A stretch of 64,000 nt of DNA from Exiguobacterium sp. RIT594 (GCF_003339585.1 NZ_QPKF01000001.1:1674001-1738000), one strand, 5' to 3'. Shown: positions 44,599-56,655, numbered from the stretch's first letter. A program made the numbers and translations. Notes: generated by a model not told the origin, from the sequence alone.

Positions 44599-45228
44599 TT
44601 AAAGTTCCTCATCTCGTGCCAGCGCGACCAACACTTTTGTCATGTTTGTCTTCGTCATGCGTCCGACGACTTTTAAGATTCCGTCCACCTGCTCGACGAC
44701 CGGCATGGAATCGATCTGTTTTTCGATGAGTTTCATCCCTGCCCCGATCAAGGTCTCTGATTTCTCACAAACCGTCAGATTCGGCATCCGTGTCATGATG
44801 ATATTGACAGGTAACGAGTCCAGTTCCTGGTTCCCGATTGCTGCCCGTAAAAAGTCTTTCCGTGACAAGACACCGACTAACGCATGATCTTTGCCGACGA
44901 CGAACAGCGAACCGACGTCTTCGAGGAACAGATGAACGATCGCATCGTAAACCGTCATCCCTTCATGAATGACTTTCGCAGAAGACATGAATTCGCCAAC
45001 GGTCAACGTATCCAATTTTTCATGCAACATGGAGCTGTTTTTTTTACCAACATACATATAACCGACGCGTGGACGCGCTTCCAGCATACCGGTCATCGTC
45101 AAAATCGATAAATCCGGACGTAAGGTAGCACGCGTCAAGGAGAGTTCAGATGCAATCTGTTCTCCAGTGATCGGACCGTTTTCTTTGACGATTTGGAGTA
45201 TTTTTTTCTGCCGTTCATTTAACTTCAT
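44599..45228 (-). CDS. ccpN: Gluconeogenesis repressor CcpN
   Basis: This 209-residue protein has an N-terminal winged HTH (RQKKILQIVKENGPITGEQIASELSLTRATLR) and two CBS motifs (about 80-205). In B. subtilis CcpN represses gapB and pckA under glycolytic conditions, sensing nucleotides through its CBS pair. It starts 19 bases after the glyS stop, so it is probably cotranscribed with glyQS. Those target genes are not in the window. Confidence 0.93.
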   Translation of the reverse strand: MKLNERQKKILQIVKENGPITGEQIASELSLTRATLRPDLSILTMTGMLEARPRVGYMYVGKKNSSMLHEKLDTLTVGEFMSSAKVIHEGMTVYDAIVHLFLEDVGSLFVVGKDHALVGVLSRKDFLRAAIGNQELDSLPVNIIMTRMPNLTVCEKSETLIGAGMKLIEKQIDSMPVVEQVDGILKVVGRMTKTNMTKVLVALARDEEL

Positions 45229-45247
45229 CGGCTCATCCGTCCTTTAT

Positions 45248-47308
45248 TCACGCTAAAGTGAGTGCATTGAATCGTGCGACTTGTTCGATTGCCGTCGCAA
45301 ATCGTTTCATCTCGCTAAGACGATTCGTCCGAACTGCTTCGTCATCCGCCATGATCATCGTTCCATCAAAATAAGCAGTAATGGCCGGAACACTCGATTC
45401 GAGCACTTGAATCGCTTCGTTATAGTCAGAGGCTTGAACTGCCGCTTCGACTTTTGGAATCAGTTGCTCGATTTGTTCATGCAAGGCACGTTCCGCTTCA
45501 TTTTCAAAGAGCGCTGGATTGACCGCAACAACCGCCTCTGCTTTTTTCGAGATATTCAAGACACGGCTGAGTTGTTCCACTGTCTTCTTAAAGGTGGGTT
45601 GTTGTGTTGCCTGTTCAAGCATCGCCGCGCGTTTTTCATTTGCTTCGACTGTTAACTTCGGCTCGAGTGCCGCTTCGATGACATCATGACGATATCCTTT
45701 TTCCGATAAGCGGAACTTCAGACGCTGATTGAAGAAGTCTTCCATTGCTGCTTTAACTGTTTCTGCATCCGCTTGATAAAGACCTGCTTTTAATTGAGCA
45801 GACACGACGAAATCGATTAACTCTGACAACGTCATCTCAATCTGACGGTCGGAAAGAATCTGAACGATTCCTTGTGCTTGGCGTCGTAACGCATACGGAT
45901 CAGCCGAACCGCTTGGAATCATACCAACACCGAAGAATCCGGCCACGCTGTCCATCTTGTCGAGAACAGCTAATACCGTACCGGTTGGTGTGCCTGGACT
46001 TTCATCCCCGGCAAAACGTGGCAAGTAATGTTCCCGGATCGCCGCTGCGACTTCAGCGTCTTCCCCTTTCATGTTGGCGTAACGTTCACCCATCATACCT
46101 TGCAGTTCTGTGAACTCATACACCATCTGGCTCACAAGATCAAACTTATAAATCGTTCCGGCACGTTCGACTTTCGCTTTATCCGCATTGAATCGTTCCG
46201 CCAACTGTAGCGCCATCCCGCGCACACGACGGACTTTTTCACCTGTCGTTCCAAGTTTTTCATGGAAGACGATTTTATCAAGTCGTGCTGCTTGGGCATC
46301 GATATCCGCTTTTTTATCTTCTTCATAGAAAAATTGTGCATCGGCAAGACGTGCGCGAATGACTTTTTCGTTTCCGCGGGCTACGTTCTCGATATGTGCC
46401 GCATTCCCGTTACGGACAGTGACGAAGTAGTGCAGCAACGTCCCGTCTTTTTTAACCGGGAAATAGCGTTGGTGTTCCTTCATCGTCGTGATCAGTACTT
46501 CTTCCGGCAATTCGAGGTACGCTTCGTCAAATGCTCCGAATAACGCAGTCGGATATTCGACCAGATTCGTGACTTCCTCAAGTAACGTCGGATCAATCGG
46601 CACTTCAAAACTTTCTTGTGTGCTGAGTTTTTGAATTTGCTCCTCAATCAACCGGCGACGCTGTTCGTAACTGACGATGACATGTTCTCCGGCAAGTGCC
46701 TCCACATAGGCATTCGGTCGTAAAATCGTAATGTCCTGTCCAAGGAAACGGTGTCCGCGTGACGTCCGCCCGGTCGAAACATCTGCCACTTCAAACGGAA
46801 TCACTTGATCATCCAGTAAGGCAATCATCCAACGAATCGGACGCATATAGCGTAATGACTGGGTGCTCCAACGCATATTTTTCGGGAACGACATCGCTTC
46901 AACGATTTGTTTGAGTCCCGGTAAAAGTGTTGCTGTTTCTTGTCCTGATTCTTTGCGGGTCGCAAAGATATATTCGATTCCCTTCTCTTCTTGAAGGAAC
47001 AGATCTTCCGTCGTTAACCCTTTACCGCGTGCAAATCCTTGGGCGGCTTTTGTCCAGTTGCCGTCCGCGTCCACTGCAATCCGTTTCGCCGGTCCTTTAA
47101 GCGTCTCTTCCAAGTCAGCCTGACGTTCCGACATTCCGGTTACGAGAACGGCTAAACGACGCGGCGTCGAAAATGATTCAATCGCGTCGAACGTGATACG
47201 TGCCTCATTTAAGAATGTCGTCACACGTTCTTTTAACTGTGCCTCCGATTGTAAGACAAAACGGGCAGGCATTTCTTCAAGACCGATTTCAAGTAATAAC
47301 TCATGCAT
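45248..47308 (-). CDS. glyS: Glycyl-tRNA synthetase beta subunit
   Basis: This 686-residue subunit, of the alpha2-beta2 bacterial glycyl-tRNA synthetase, starts [18 protein letters not shown] and has the HD-like and C-terminal anticodon-binding parts ([37 protein letters not shown] is characteristic). ATG at 47308 overlaps the end of glyQ by eight bases; a GTG three codons earlier is less well placed. Confidence 0.97.
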   Translation of the reverse strand: MHELLLEIGLEEMPARFVLQSEAQLKERVTTFLNEARITFDAIESFSTPRRLAVLVTGMSERQADLEETLKGPAKRIAVDADGNWTKAAQGFARGKGLTTEDLFLQEEKGIEYIFATRKESGQETATLLPGLKQIVEAMSFPKNMRWSTQSLRYMRPIRWMIALLDDQVIPFEVADVSTGRTSRGHRFLGQDITILRPNAYVEALAGEHVIVSYEQRRRLIEEQIQKLSTQESFEVPIDPTLLEEVTNLVEYPTALFGAFDEAYLELPEEVLITTMKEHQRYFPVKKDGTLLHYFVTVRNGNAAHIENVARGNEKVIRARLADAQFFYEEDKKADIDAQAARLDKIVFHEKLGTTGEKVRRVRGMALQLAERFNADKAKVERAGTIYKFDLVSQMVYEFTELQGMMGERYANMKGEDAEVAAAIREHYLPRFAGDESPGTPTGTVLAVLDKMDSVAGFFGVGMIPSGSADPYALRRQAQGIVQILSDRQIEMTLSELIDFVVSAQLKAGLYQADAETVKAAMEDFFNQRLKFRLSEKGYRHDVIEAALEPKLTVEANEKRAAMLEQATQQPTFKKTVEQLSRVLNISKKAEAVVAVNPALFENEAERALHEQIEQLIPKVEAAVQASDYNEAIQVLESSVPAITAYFDGTMIMADDEAVRTNRLSEMKRFATAIEQVARFNALTLA

Positions 47309-48197
47309 GCGATTCACCAGCTTTCGATTTAATCAATGGGAAACCTAAACGTTCCCGTTCTTCGATGAAACTTTGGGCACAACGGCGCGACATGTTTCGG
47401 ACACGGTGAATAAAGCCGGTTCGTTCCGTGACGGAAATCGCTCCTTTGGCATCCAGCAGGTTAAACGTATGGGAACATTTTAAAATATAGTCATAAGCCG
47501 GGAAGACGAGATTTTCATCGAGTGCCCGGTTGGCTTCTTTTTCGTATTGGTCGAACAATGTAAACAGGAGATCGACATCAGATGTCTCAAACGTATACTT
47601 CGAATGTTCGAATTCCGGTTGGTAGAAGATATCGCCGTATTTGAAGCCGTCTGTCCACACCAAATCAAAGACACTTTCGACATCTTGGATGTATGACGCG
47701 AGACGTTCGATCCCGTACGTAATTTCGACTGCAATCGGATTACATTCAATCCCGCCGACTTGTTGGAAGTATGTGAACTGCGTGATTTCCATCCCGTTCA
47801 ACCAAACTTCCCATCCGAGTCCGGCGGCACCGAATGTCGGGTTTTCCCAGTTATCTTCGACGAAACGAATGTCATGTTCCAGCGGATTGATGCCGAGCAA
47901 TTCAAGACTTTGTAAATACAGTTCCTGAATATTGTCCGGTGACGGTTTCATGATGACTTGGAACTGATGATGTTGATACAAGCGGTTCGGGTTTTCGCCG
48001 TAGCGTCCGTCCGCTGGTCGGCGTGATGGTTCTGTATAACAAACGTTCCAGGGTTCTGGTCCAAGACTTCGTAAAAACGTCATCGGATTCATTGTTCCGG
48101 CGCCTTTTTCCACGTCATAGGCTTGCATCGTCAAGCACCCTTGTTCAGCCCAAAATTTTTGCAGTGTTAAGATCATTTCCTGTACTGTCATCTTCAA
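47301..48197 (-). CDS. glyQ: Glycyl-tRNA synthetase alpha subunit
   Basis: This is a 298-residue class II synthetase core ([50 protein letters not shown]). The best start is TTG at 48197 (MKMTVQEM) because GGAGG sits eight bases upstream; the ATG at 48191 would be 14 bases away. It heads the operon glyQ-glyS-ccpN-yqfL behind a glycine T-box. Confidence 0.96.
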   Translation of the reverse strand: MKMTVQEMILTLQKFWAEQGCLTMQAYDVEKGAGTMNPMTFLRSLGPEPWNVCYTEPSRRPADGRYGENPNRLYQHHQFQVIMKPSPDNIQELYLQSLELLGINPLEHDIRFVEDNWENPTFGAAGLGWEVWLNGMEITQFTYFQQVGGIECNPIAVEITYGIERLASYIQDVESVFDLVWTDGFKYGDIFYQPEFEHSKYTFETSDVDLLFTLFDQYEKEANRALDENLVFPAYDYILKCSHTFNLLDAKGAISVTERTGFIHRVRNMSRRCAQSFIEERERLGFPLIKSKAGESHA

Positions 48198-48228
48198 GAC
48201 TTCCACCTCCAAATTTATGCGGGAACGC

Positions 48229-48430
48229 AAAAACGTCCCTATGTACAACAAGGTTGTACATAGGGACGAGACGAGCCCGCGGTTCCACCCTACTTGCATG
48301 CGTCGGCATGCCACTCTTTGACCGGGAACACTCAAAAATGCCGTTCGCACCTGCTTCATTTCCGGCTCGCACTATCCCGAAATCGCTTGACTGAACATCA
48401 GGTGTTACTCCTTTTTCTCATCGTGTTCGT
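48229..48430 (-). promoter_or_regulatory. Glycine T-box riboswitch
   Basis: On the minus strand the lower stem pairs GAACAC (48423-48428) with GTGTTC. The internal specifier loop carries AGTAA on one side and GGC (48340-48342, Gly codon) on the other, flanked by AAAAA/TTTTT and CACCTG/CAGGTG helices. The T-box AGGGTGGAACCGCGG is at 48277-48291. The terminator GTCCCTATGTACAAC/GTTGTACATAGGGAC with TTTTT is at 48229-48268. Uncharged tRNA-Gly should allow read-through into glyQ. Confidence 0.93.
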
Positions 48431-48477
48431 TTAGTTAGTTCTTCCGCACTTATTCTACCGAACGTACGGCGCATCTG

Positions 48478-49227
48478 TCAATCGTCTCCGAGATTCAATA
48501 ATTGATCAAGAACCCGTTTCGAACGAAGACGGAGGCCGCTGTACCGTTCCATGTATGTATCCATGATTTGGCGCAACAATCGTTTCGTTTCCGGCTTCAC
48601 TTCAACCTTGCCGATCCGGGAAAAGTCATAAACGGAAAAGACATACAACATCTTGGCGACAGACTCCGTCAAAGAAACGGCATGTTCATCTTCATGACGG
48701 TGTCGTCTGCAAAGTAAACCACCGTGATTCAACGAAAAGGCAAATGGTGCTTCGGCACTGCCGCAAATCGTACAGCCGTTTAAGTGCGGTGCAATTCCTA
48801 GATGACGCAGTAATCGGAGTTCCACGATGAAGGACACAACGTCTGGATCGAGCCCTTCATCCATTGCCTCAAGACCATCGACAAACAAATCATAGAGTGC
48901 CGGCTGCGGGACCCGTTCATCCAGTGCTTTATCTGCCAGTTCAAGAAGATACATCGCATAAGCCATCAAAAACACATCTTGACGAATTTTCGAATAACCT
49001 GTGATGACGTCTGCTGATTTTAATTGACCGAGACCACGCGAACGTGGATACACGTAAATGGCCCGGATAAACGGCTGGCTCGCCGCATTGAAACGGCTGC
49101 CGGGTTTTTTAGCACCACGGGCCATGACGGCGAGCTTGCCATATTCACGTGTCAACAGTGTAATGATTTTATTCGATTCACCATACACGACCGTCCGTAA
49201 GACAAGCCCTTCCGCCTTATCAATCAT
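48478..49227 (-). CDS. recO: DNA repair protein RecO
   Basis: This 249-residue protein has an N-terminal OB fold (EGLVLRTVVYGESNKIITLLTREYGKLAVMARGAKKP) and a C-terminal zinc site (CTICGS and CRRH). It loads RecA with RecR in recombinational repair. It is the last gene of the phoH-yqfF-ybeY-dgkA-cdd-era-recO run, three bases after era. The T-box of glyQ starts about 48 bases downstream; no terminator is evident in between. Confidence 0.95.
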   Translation of the reverse strand: MIDKAEGLVLRTVVYGESNKIITLLTREYGKLAVMARGAKKPGSRFNAASQPFIRAIYVYPRSRGLGQLKSADVITGYSKIRQDVFLMAYAMYLLELADKALDERVPQPALYDLFVDGLEAMDEGLDPDVVSFIVELRLLRHLGIAPHLNGCTICGSAEAPFAFSLNHGGLLCRRHRHEDEHAVSLTESVAKMLYVFSVYDFSRIGKVEVKPETKRLLRQIMDTYMERYSGLRLRSKRVLDQLLNLGDD

Positions 49228-49230
49228 CGA

Positions 49231-50545
<1,315 letters not shown>

Positions 50546-50580
50546 TTAGGAACGGTATTGGCCAAAAAAAGGCCGGATTC

Positions 50581-50931
50581 TTATTGTACCAAATATGGGA
50601 CGAAGATGCATAGTGCAATCGCAATTGATGTAAGCGCCAACACAAGGACAGCTCCGCTCGCAATATCCTTTGCTGCTTTTGCGAGTGGATGCCATTCTTC
50701 CGTGACGAGGTCAACGGTCCGTTCAAAGGCGGTATTGAACATCTCCGCACTGAGGACTACGCCGATCGTTAAACATAAAATCGCCCTTTCCGTCCATGTC
50801 AGCGGTAAATACAAGGCAACCGCCAGAACAATCAGTCCAATCGTAAAATGGACTTTCATATGCCGTTCTTCCTTCACCGCCTGACGGATCCCGTTCATCG
50901 CATGGGTGAATGGTAACCACCACGTCTTCAC
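50581..50931 (-). CDS. dgkA: Undecaprenol/diacylglycerol kinase DgkA
   Basis: This 116-residue integral membrane kinase has three helices and the family motif EMFNTAFERTVDL with the E and D catalytic residues. The Gram-positive form phosphorylates undecaprenol, feeding the cell-wall lipid carrier pool. It starts with GTG at 50931, overlapping the ybeY stop (GTGA) behind GAGG. Confidence 0.95.
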   Translation of the reverse strand: MKTWWLPFTHAMNGIRQAVKEERHMKVHFTIGLIVLAVALYLPLTWTERAILCLTIGVVLSAEMFNTAFERTVDLVTEEWHPLAKAAKDIASGAVLVLALTSIAIALCIFVPYLVQ

Positions 50932-51404
50932 AATTTTCCTCGGTACAGTTCAAAGTGATGCAGGATTTCCTCCTGACGCTTCGTCATGATCTCTTCATCC
51001 GCCTTTTCGATGTGATCGTATCCGAGAAGATGCAGGAAGCCATGAACGGCCAGGAACCCAAGTTCCCGCTCGAAATGATTCCCGTATTCCGCCGCCTGTT
51101 CCCGGCAACGTTCCACGGAAATGATTAAATCTCCAAGCACAACCGGTTCATCTTCAAGCAATTCAAAATCAATCTCATCTTCTCCCAGTTCATCCATCGC
51201 AAACGAAATGACGTCCGTTGCTTGATCTTTCCCGCGCCATTCCCGGTTGATTTGCTGAATTTCATCATTTGTGACAAACGTGACGGATAATTCACTGTTC
51301 GTTTCAATCTTTTCTTCTGTTGCGGTATAGGCCAAAATCGCTTCCACTAATTTCAGTTGTTCTTCCGTCAACAATATACCTTCATCTGTCATGTAAATAT
51401 TCAT
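50928..51404 (-). CDS. ybeY: Endoribonuclease YbeY
   Basis: This 158-residue metalloprotein has the conserved zinc-binding motif HGFLHLLGYDH near residue 120-135. It matures 16S rRNA 3' ends and acts in ribosome quality control. The ATG overlaps the stop of the upstream HD-domain gene (ATGA) and its own stop overlaps dgkA. It matches the B. subtilis yqfG position. Confidence 0.95.
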   Translation of the reverse strand: MNIYMTDEGILLTEEQLKLVEAILAYTATEEKIETNSELSVTFVTNDEIQQINREWRGKDQATDVISFAMDELGEDEIDFELLEDEPVVLGDLIISVERCREQAAEYGNHFERELGFLAVHGFLHLLGYDHIEKADEEIMTKRQEEILHHFELYRGKL

Positions 51405-53458
51405 GTAAGTTCCTCTTTCTTTAATTCAGGATATTCAATCCGTTCATGGAATAACCCGGATAACGTATGGCAGGCGCTTTCACCGACCCTGTAAATGTCA
51501 CGTGTCGTCAGTTCACAGTCCGAAAATTGATCATCCAACAATTTTTCGCGAATGATTTTTTTGACCAGTTCCTGAATGCCCGCTTCCGTCGGAGATTTCA
51601 TGGATCGAACCGCCGCCTCGATGGAATCGACAATCATGATGACGGCCGCTTCGCGTGTTTGCGGTGTCGGACCCGAGTAACGGAAATCCGCTTCATTGAC
51701 TTCCCCTTGTTCCGTTGCCTTGACGTAAAAATAACGGAGTAAGGACGTTCCGTGATGCTCCCGGCAAATATCGACGATGACACTCGGTATTTTTGCTTCT
51801 TCAAGCAATTCCACACCGTCATCCGTATGGGCAAGAATCACTCGAGCGGATTCTTCCGGTGTCAGACGGTCATGCGGATTAAGTCCATGCTGATTTTCAA
51901 TGAAATAGAGCGGACGCCGCGTTTTCCCTAAATCATGATAGTATGCACCAACACGGGCGAGCAACCCGTCCGCGCCAATCGCTTCACAAGCCGTCTCAGC
52001 AAGATTTGCGACCATCATACTGTGATGATACGTTCCTGGAGCCTCGACCAATAGTTTTTTTAACAAGGGATGGGTCGGGTTTAACAATTCCAAGAGGCGG
52101 GTCGGAGCTAAAATACCGAACGTCATCTCAAGAAACGGTAATAATCCAATCGCCAAGATCGCACTGAAGACACCGCTGGCAACGGCAAACCCTAACAGAA
52201 TCGACGTCTCTTTCACTTCCATTTGTCCACTACGCATGAGTACGAAAGCGAGGAAAACCGCTACGTTCGCTAAAGCAATCGTCAAACTGCTGACGAAAAT
52301 CCGCCGGCGTGACAAGCTGGAACGCAGAAAATAGGTAGCCACTAACCCGCCGACCAATAAGTAAATCGCAATATTAAAGCTGAAATTCTGATTTGTGCTG
52401 TAAAAGAACGTACCTGCCAGAGCCATGAACAAGGTACTGGATAAAGCGATTCGCTCATTCAATAAATTACGCAAGACTAACGCTGAAAATGCAGTCGGCG
52501 TAAGTAAATACAAAGCCGGATTGATATCGTCTGCCAAGAAAGCCATCCCGTACGTCACGACAAGTTGCACTACCACAACTAAATACACCAAACTGAACAG
52601 CTTTACTCTGCCCATTTTTGCATAACGTAAGTTGGATCGACTGATGAATCCGAACAACAACAGTGTCATCAGCGCACTGACAATCAATGTTCCAAACAAA
52701 GGTTTAAGGGATTGCCGGTCAGAAATCAGACCGACGAGTTGCAGTTGACGGTAGGCATCCTGGGAAATGACTTCTCCCCGTTTGACGATGACTTCCCCTT
52801 CAGAAATCAAGACCGGTTCCACCTTATCGCTCGTCTGCTTACGCAACTGTTCTGTTTTTTCGGGATCGTACACATAGTTCGTGACGATCAACTGATCGGT
52901 CAGCGTTTTTCCGACAGCTTTCATCGAAAACGATAAAGCGGATCGTTCAATATCAAGCCGTGCGTTTTCACGTGCTTCCGCCACTTCACCGCCATCGGAA
53001 GAAATCCGTTGCCGCATCGCTTCCTCAATCGCTGTGATTACAACATCTCGTGTCGTTGTCCGCATTGCTGTAGATGATGTCGCAAGCAACCGCAACTCGT
53101 CATCTTGCAACAAATCTGCCGCTTCTGTGCCACGTAAACGCTGTTTGATCCGACCGATGTCTTCCGCTTCTTTGATTCCTTTAAGACTTGCGAAAAGTTG
53201 CTCGACTTTATCGATTTGCTGCGCGGCATATTCCTGCTTAATCGTGTATTGGCTATCAATCGCAGCTACTGTATTTTCTTTCAGTAGCCGGGTCGCTTCT
53301 CGATCTTCCATCGTCAATGGCGATCGAATATCTTCTTCTGCAATCGAAAATGGATCTGCTGACAGTGCTTCAGGCCGGACACTGACATACATCATCGTCG
53401 AGACGATGACGTAAAAGCCGAGCGTCAGCAGACTGATCCACATACCTACTTTGCGCAT
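51401..53458 (-). CDS. pgpH: 7TM-HD cyclic di-AMP phosphodiesterase (PgpH/YqfF type)
   Basis: This 685-residue protein has one N-terminal membrane segment, an extracellular 7TMR-HDED domain (about 35-265), seven membrane segments (about 265-460) and a cytoplasmic HD domain with ARVGAYYHDLGKTRRP and the later HTDDG and HHGT. It should hydrolyse c-di-AMP and lower its level in response to an outside signal. AAAGGAG fits the ATG at 53458. It lies between phoH and ybeY. Confidence 0.94.
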   Translation of the reverse strand: MRKVGMWISLLTLGFYVIVSTMMYVSVRPEALSADPFSIAEEDIRSPLTMEDREATRLLKENTVAAIDSQYTIKQEYAAQQIDKVEQLFASLKGIKEAEDIGRIKQRLRGTEAADLLQDDELRLLATSSTAMRTTTRDVVITAIEEAMRQRISSDGGEVAEARENARLDIERSALSFSMKAVGKTLTDQLIVTNYVYDPEKTEQLRKQTSDKVEPVLISEGEVIVKRGEVISQDAYRQLQLVGLISDRQSLKPLFGTLIVSALMTLLLFGFISRSNLRYAKMGRVKLFSLVYLVVVVQLVVTYGMAFLADDINPALYLLTPTAFSALVLRNLLNERIALSSTLFMALAGTFFYSTNQNFSFNIAIYLLVGGLVATYFLRSSLSRRRIFVSSLTIALANVAVFLAFVLMRSGQMEVKETSILLGFAVASGVFSAILAIGLLPFLEMTFGILAPTRLLELLNPTHPLLKKLLVEAPGTYHHSMMVANLAETACEAIGADGLLARVGAYYHDLGKTRRPLYFIENQHGLNPHDRLTPEESARVILAHTDDGVELLEEAKIPSVIVDICREHHGTSLLRYFYVKATEQGEVNEADFRYSGPTPQTREAAVIMIVDSIEAAVRSMKSPTEAGIQELVKKIIREKLLDDQFSDCELTTRDIYRVGESACHTLSGLFHERIEYPELKKEELT

Positions 53459-53499
53459 CCGTTCGTCTCCTTTCCACTTCAAGACTCACCTGTTGCGCT

Positions 53500-54462
53500 T
53501 TACTCGAGTTCTTGACTATACGCATCAATGATTTTTCGAACAAGTGGATGCCGGACGACATCAGCCGAACTAAAGTGTTCAAAATGAATTCCGCGGACAT
53601 TTCCGAGTAGATTCAACGCTTCTTGCAAACCGGATGCTTTTCCTCGCGGTAAATCAACTTGCGTCAAATCACCTGTGACAATCATTTTCGAGTGAAAGCC
53701 GAGACGTGTCAAAAACATTTTCATTTGTTCTCTTGTCGTATTTTGCGCTTCATCCAAAATGACGAAAGCATGCTCCAGTGTCCGTCCCCGCATATAGGCA
53801 AGCGGTGCGATTTCAATCACACCCCGCTCTAACAAACGGGCTGTGTGTTCCACGCCAAGCACGTCATGTAACGCATCATAAAGCGGACGTAAATACGGAT
53901 CGACTTTTTCTTTCAAATCCCCCGGTAAGAATCCGAGATTTTCTCCTGCCTCAACTGCAGGTCGTGTTAAGACTAACCGTTTGACATAACCTTCTTTTAA
54001 GGCCTTTGCTGCCATGACGACCGCCAAATACGTTTTCCCGGTTCCGGCCGGTCCGATTCCGAATGTTAAATCACATTTTTCAATTCCCCGGACGTAACGG
54101 GCTTGACCGAGTGTTTTTGCCCGGAGCGGTTTCCCCTTGTGATTCGTATGAATGACCGTATCGTATAATTCGAGTAATTCATCGACCCGGTCTTGTCGCG
54201 CCAACTGAATGGCGCTTGTTGCGTCACGTTCCGTCAAGACGGCTCCCCGATCAACCAGTTGCTTTAAGACAGCGACAACCTGTTTTGCTAACACGACAGA
54301 CCGTTCTTCTTCCGCCTGCGCCAACAACTCATCACCACGATGGGTAAGTTGGACTTCAAGCTCCGCTTCCATCGTTTTTAGTACGGCATCGTTCGGTCCT
54401 ACGAATGCTTGAATCTGTTCTGAATTCGAAAATACGAATGGGATTCTTTCATTGAATATCAC
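53500..54462 (-). CDS. phoH: PhoH-family ATPase
   Basis: This 320-residue protein has Walker A GPAGTGKTYLAV at about 127-138, Walker B FVILDEAQNTT and the PhoH signature GFLPGDLKEKVDPYLRPLYDAL. The N-terminal 100 residues are the extension usual in this group. The role is RNA-linked and poorly defined; in spite of the name no PhoP box was found upstream. It starts with GTG behind TAGGAGG and is the first of the era-recO operon run. Confidence 0.93.
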   Translation of the reverse strand: MIFNERIPFVFSNSEQIQAFVGPNDAVLKTMEAELEVQLTHRGDELLAQAEEERSVVLAKQVVAVLKQLVDRGAVLTERDATSAIQLARQDRVDELLELYDTVIHTNHKGKPLRAKTLGQARYVRGIEKCDLTFGIGPAGTGKTYLAVVMAAKALKEGYVKRLVLTRPAVEAGENLGFLPGDLKEKVDPYLRPLYDALHDVLGVEHTARLLERGVIEIAPLAYMRGRTLEHAFVILDEAQNTTREQMKMFLTRLGFHSKMIVTGDLTQVDLPRGKASGLQEALNLLGNVRGIHFEHFSSADVVRHPLVRKIIDAYSQELE

Positions 54463-54639
54463 GTTATGATTGGCCTCCTAATGATGGATAACAGTACGTC
54501 ATCTCTATAAATCTGTTCTAGTCCACTTTATCATTTAAGAAGATTAGATGGAAAGAAAAACCCATCCTTAATGCGTGGTTTCCTCATTTTAACTGCTCGC
54601 ATTCGTAATGCATTTTTTTGTTATTTAGTCTTTCATTCA

Positions 54640-54674
54640 CAAAAAAAACCGGCTCTCATTCAAACGAGAGCCAG
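54640..54674 (-). terminator. Terminator after the floA operon
   Basis: Minus-strand GGCTGGCTCTC pairs with GAGAGCCGGTT and runs into seven T, eight bases after the 156-residue gene. Confidence 0.87.
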
Positions 54675-54681
54675 CCTATCC

Positions 54682-55152
54682 TTAACGATGAGGTGATTTT
54701 GATGAACGTTTCGAAACCGGCGGACCAAGAACCTCACTCCAGATGATTGCCTGTCGGATTTCCTCTTGTGTCGTATGCATTCCGTTTTCCCGGCTTCTTC
54801 TCTTGCCAATCTCGTCGTTTGCAATACTACCCGTGATTTTACCGATGTTCGACTTCGAGTGTTGTTTTTGTGCTTTCAGACGATCACGTTCATCCAATCG
54901 TTGTTGCAATTCGGTCCGTTGATGTTTGACCGGTTGTGTTTGTTTTTGTTGTTTCCGCTTGATTGCAGGAGGAAGATCACGTCCCTCCGGTAACTGGGTT
55001 TCAACTTGATCGACCATTTTTTTGACATAGTCGCCAAATTCCTTCGAGGGAACTCGTGTTGAAGAACTCGTTTTTTTCTGATCAGCTGCCTTGGAGATGA
55101 CAGAGATGACACCGAAGGCGATCATCAATCCGACCCAAATTAAACTTTCCAT
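54682..55152 (-). CDS. Hypothetical single-pass membrane protein
   Basis: This 156-residue protein has an N-terminal membrane segment (MESLIWVGLMIAFGVISVI) then a charged, Gln- and Lys-rich region likely to be disordered or coiled. The C-terminal stretch EEIRQAIIWSEVLGPPVSKRSSKS contains a conserved-looking WSE-LGPP motif. I do not recognise the family. It starts 13 bases after floA and ends at the terminator, so it is the third gene of nfeD-floA. In B. subtilis yqfB follows floA. Confidence 0.8.
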   Translation of the reverse strand: MESLIWVGLMIAFGVISVISKAADQKKTSSSTRVPSKEFGDYVKKMVDQVETQLPEGRDLPPAIKRKQQKQTQPVKHQRTELQQRLDERDRLKAQKQHSKSNIGKITGSIANDEIGKRRSRENGMHTTQEEIRQAIIWSEVLGPPVSKRSSKSPHR

Positions 55153-55165
55153 CTTAGATCACCCT

Positions 55166-56149
55166 TTATTGTGAGTCATTCGGCGAAGATTGACCACCAA
55201 TCGCTTGACGCATTTTCGTATCAGCTGTCACGTTCAAGTAGTTGGCATAATCCATTACACTGAAGTTGCCGTCACGTAATGCTTCTGCAATCGCGAGTGG
55301 GACTTCTGCTTCCGCCGCAACAACTTTTGCACGCATTTCTTCTACACGTGATTTCATTTCTTGTTCACTTGCAATCGCCATGGCACGACGTTCTTCCGCT
55401 TTCGCTTGGGCGATATTTTTGTCAGCTTCCGCCTGATCGGTCTGAAGAACCGCTCCGATGTTTTTACCGATATCAATGTCAGCGATATCAATCGAGAGGA
55501 TTTCAAATGCTGTTCCTGAATCCAGACCTTTTGCAAGGACGGTCCGAGAAATCATTTCCGGATTTTCGAGTACTTCTTTTTGATCCTGACACGAACCAAT
55601 CGTCGAGATGACACCTTCACCGACACGCGCGATGACCGTTTCTTCGCCCGCACCACCGACTAAACGGTCGATGTTGGCGCGAACCGTAATCCGCGCTTTC
55701 GCTTTTACTTCAATCCCGTTCATCGCAACACCTGCAATGAATGGTGTTTCGATGACTTTTGGATTAACGGACATCTGGACAGCCTCAAGGACGTTCCGCC
55801 CAGCTAAATCAATCGCGGCTGCTCGTTCGAAACTGAGTTCGATATTTGCCCGGTGTGCCGCAATCAAGGCGTTAACGACACGGTCAACGTTACCACCAGC
55901 CAAATAATGACTTTCCAGCTGGTTTGTATTGAGATCGATGCCGGCCTTGACGGCTTTGATTAAAGGATTGACGATTTTTGACGGAGTAACACGACGCAGT
56001 CGCATCCCGACTAGAGTGAAGATGGACACACGAACTCCAGCAGCGAGCGAACTAATCCACAATGGAATTGGGACAAGCGTAAAGAAGATTGCGAGGAAAA
56101 TAAGTATTCCTCCCGATATGAGTAAAACGGTCAATAATTCAGGTGTCAT
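55166..56149 (-). CDS. floA: Flotillin-like protein FloA
   Basis: This 327-residue protein has an N-terminal membrane hairpin (about 4-26), an SPFH-type domain and an Ala/Glu-rich coiled coil ([26 protein letters not shown]). FloA organises functional membrane microdomains. It overlaps the NfeD gene by four bases and is preceded by a sigma-W-type promoter, as is yqeZ-yqfA in B. subtilis. Confidence 0.95.
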   Translation of the reverse strand: MTPELLTVLLISGGILIFLAIFFTLVPIPLWISSLAAGVRVSIFTLVGMRLRRVTPSKIVNPLIKAVKAGIDLNTNQLESHYLAGGNVDRVVNALIAAHRANIELSFERAAAIDLAGRNVLEAVQMSVNPKVIETPFIAGVAMNGIEVKAKARITVRANIDRLVGGAGEETVIARVGEGVISTIGSCQDQKEVLENPEMISRTVLAKGLDSGTAFEILSIDIADIDIGKNIGAVLQTDQAEADKNIAQAKAEERRAMAIASEQEMKSRVEEMRAKVVAAEAEVPLAIAEALRDGNFSVMDYANYLNVTADTKMRQAIGGQSSPNDSQ

Positions 56150-56655
56150 GTGAGTGACTCCTCCTTCGTTTTTTGGACTCGAACGATGACTCGTCCGTGG
56201 GTGACCTCTTGAACGACTACTTGCTCACCGGAATTGATAAAATTCCCTTCAGTGACGGCATCGACTCGGTTCCCGTCGATTTCAATCGTTCCTGCAGGGC
56301 GAAGCTGGGTCAAACTAATTCCTACTTTACCGCGCAGTTGTTCTTTGTCTTGATGAGACAAGTATCCTCGTTCCGACGATGTCGAATCTGTCAAAATCAA
56401 ACCTCTCCATAAGAGAGATTGATTCGACTTAATCCGACGATACGCCCAAAACCCAGCAGCGAGTGATAAAAAGACTGCTAATCCAATAGCCAGCCCCACT
56501 TGCCCTACCGATGCTCCCGCCATAATCAAACTTGCGAGGACAGCACCGATGCCAAGCACACCAAAAATACCGAATCCTGTCACGAATATTTCGATCAGCA
56601 ACATGATGACACCGATCATGAAGACCGCTAAAATCACCCCTAAGCTAAAAGACAT
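56146..56655 (-). CDS. NfeD-family membrane protein (YqeZ type, short form)
   Basis: This 169-residue protein has three to four membrane segments (about 6-80) and a C-terminal OB fold of NfeD type ([41 protein letters not shown]). It lacks the N-terminal ClpP-like protease of long NfeD proteins. It pairs with FloA. The frame opens further upstream; the GGGGTG site fits the ATG at 56655 (MSFSLGVI). Confidence 0.88.
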   Translation of the reverse strand: MSFSLGVILAVFMIGVIMLLIEIFVTGFGIFGVLGIGAVLASLIMAGASVGQVGLAIGLAVFLSLAAGFWAYRRIKSNQSLLWRGLILTDSTSSERGYLSHQDKEQLRGKVGISLTQLRPAGTIEIDGNRVDAVTEGNFINSGEQVVVQEVTHGRVIVRVQKTKEESLT

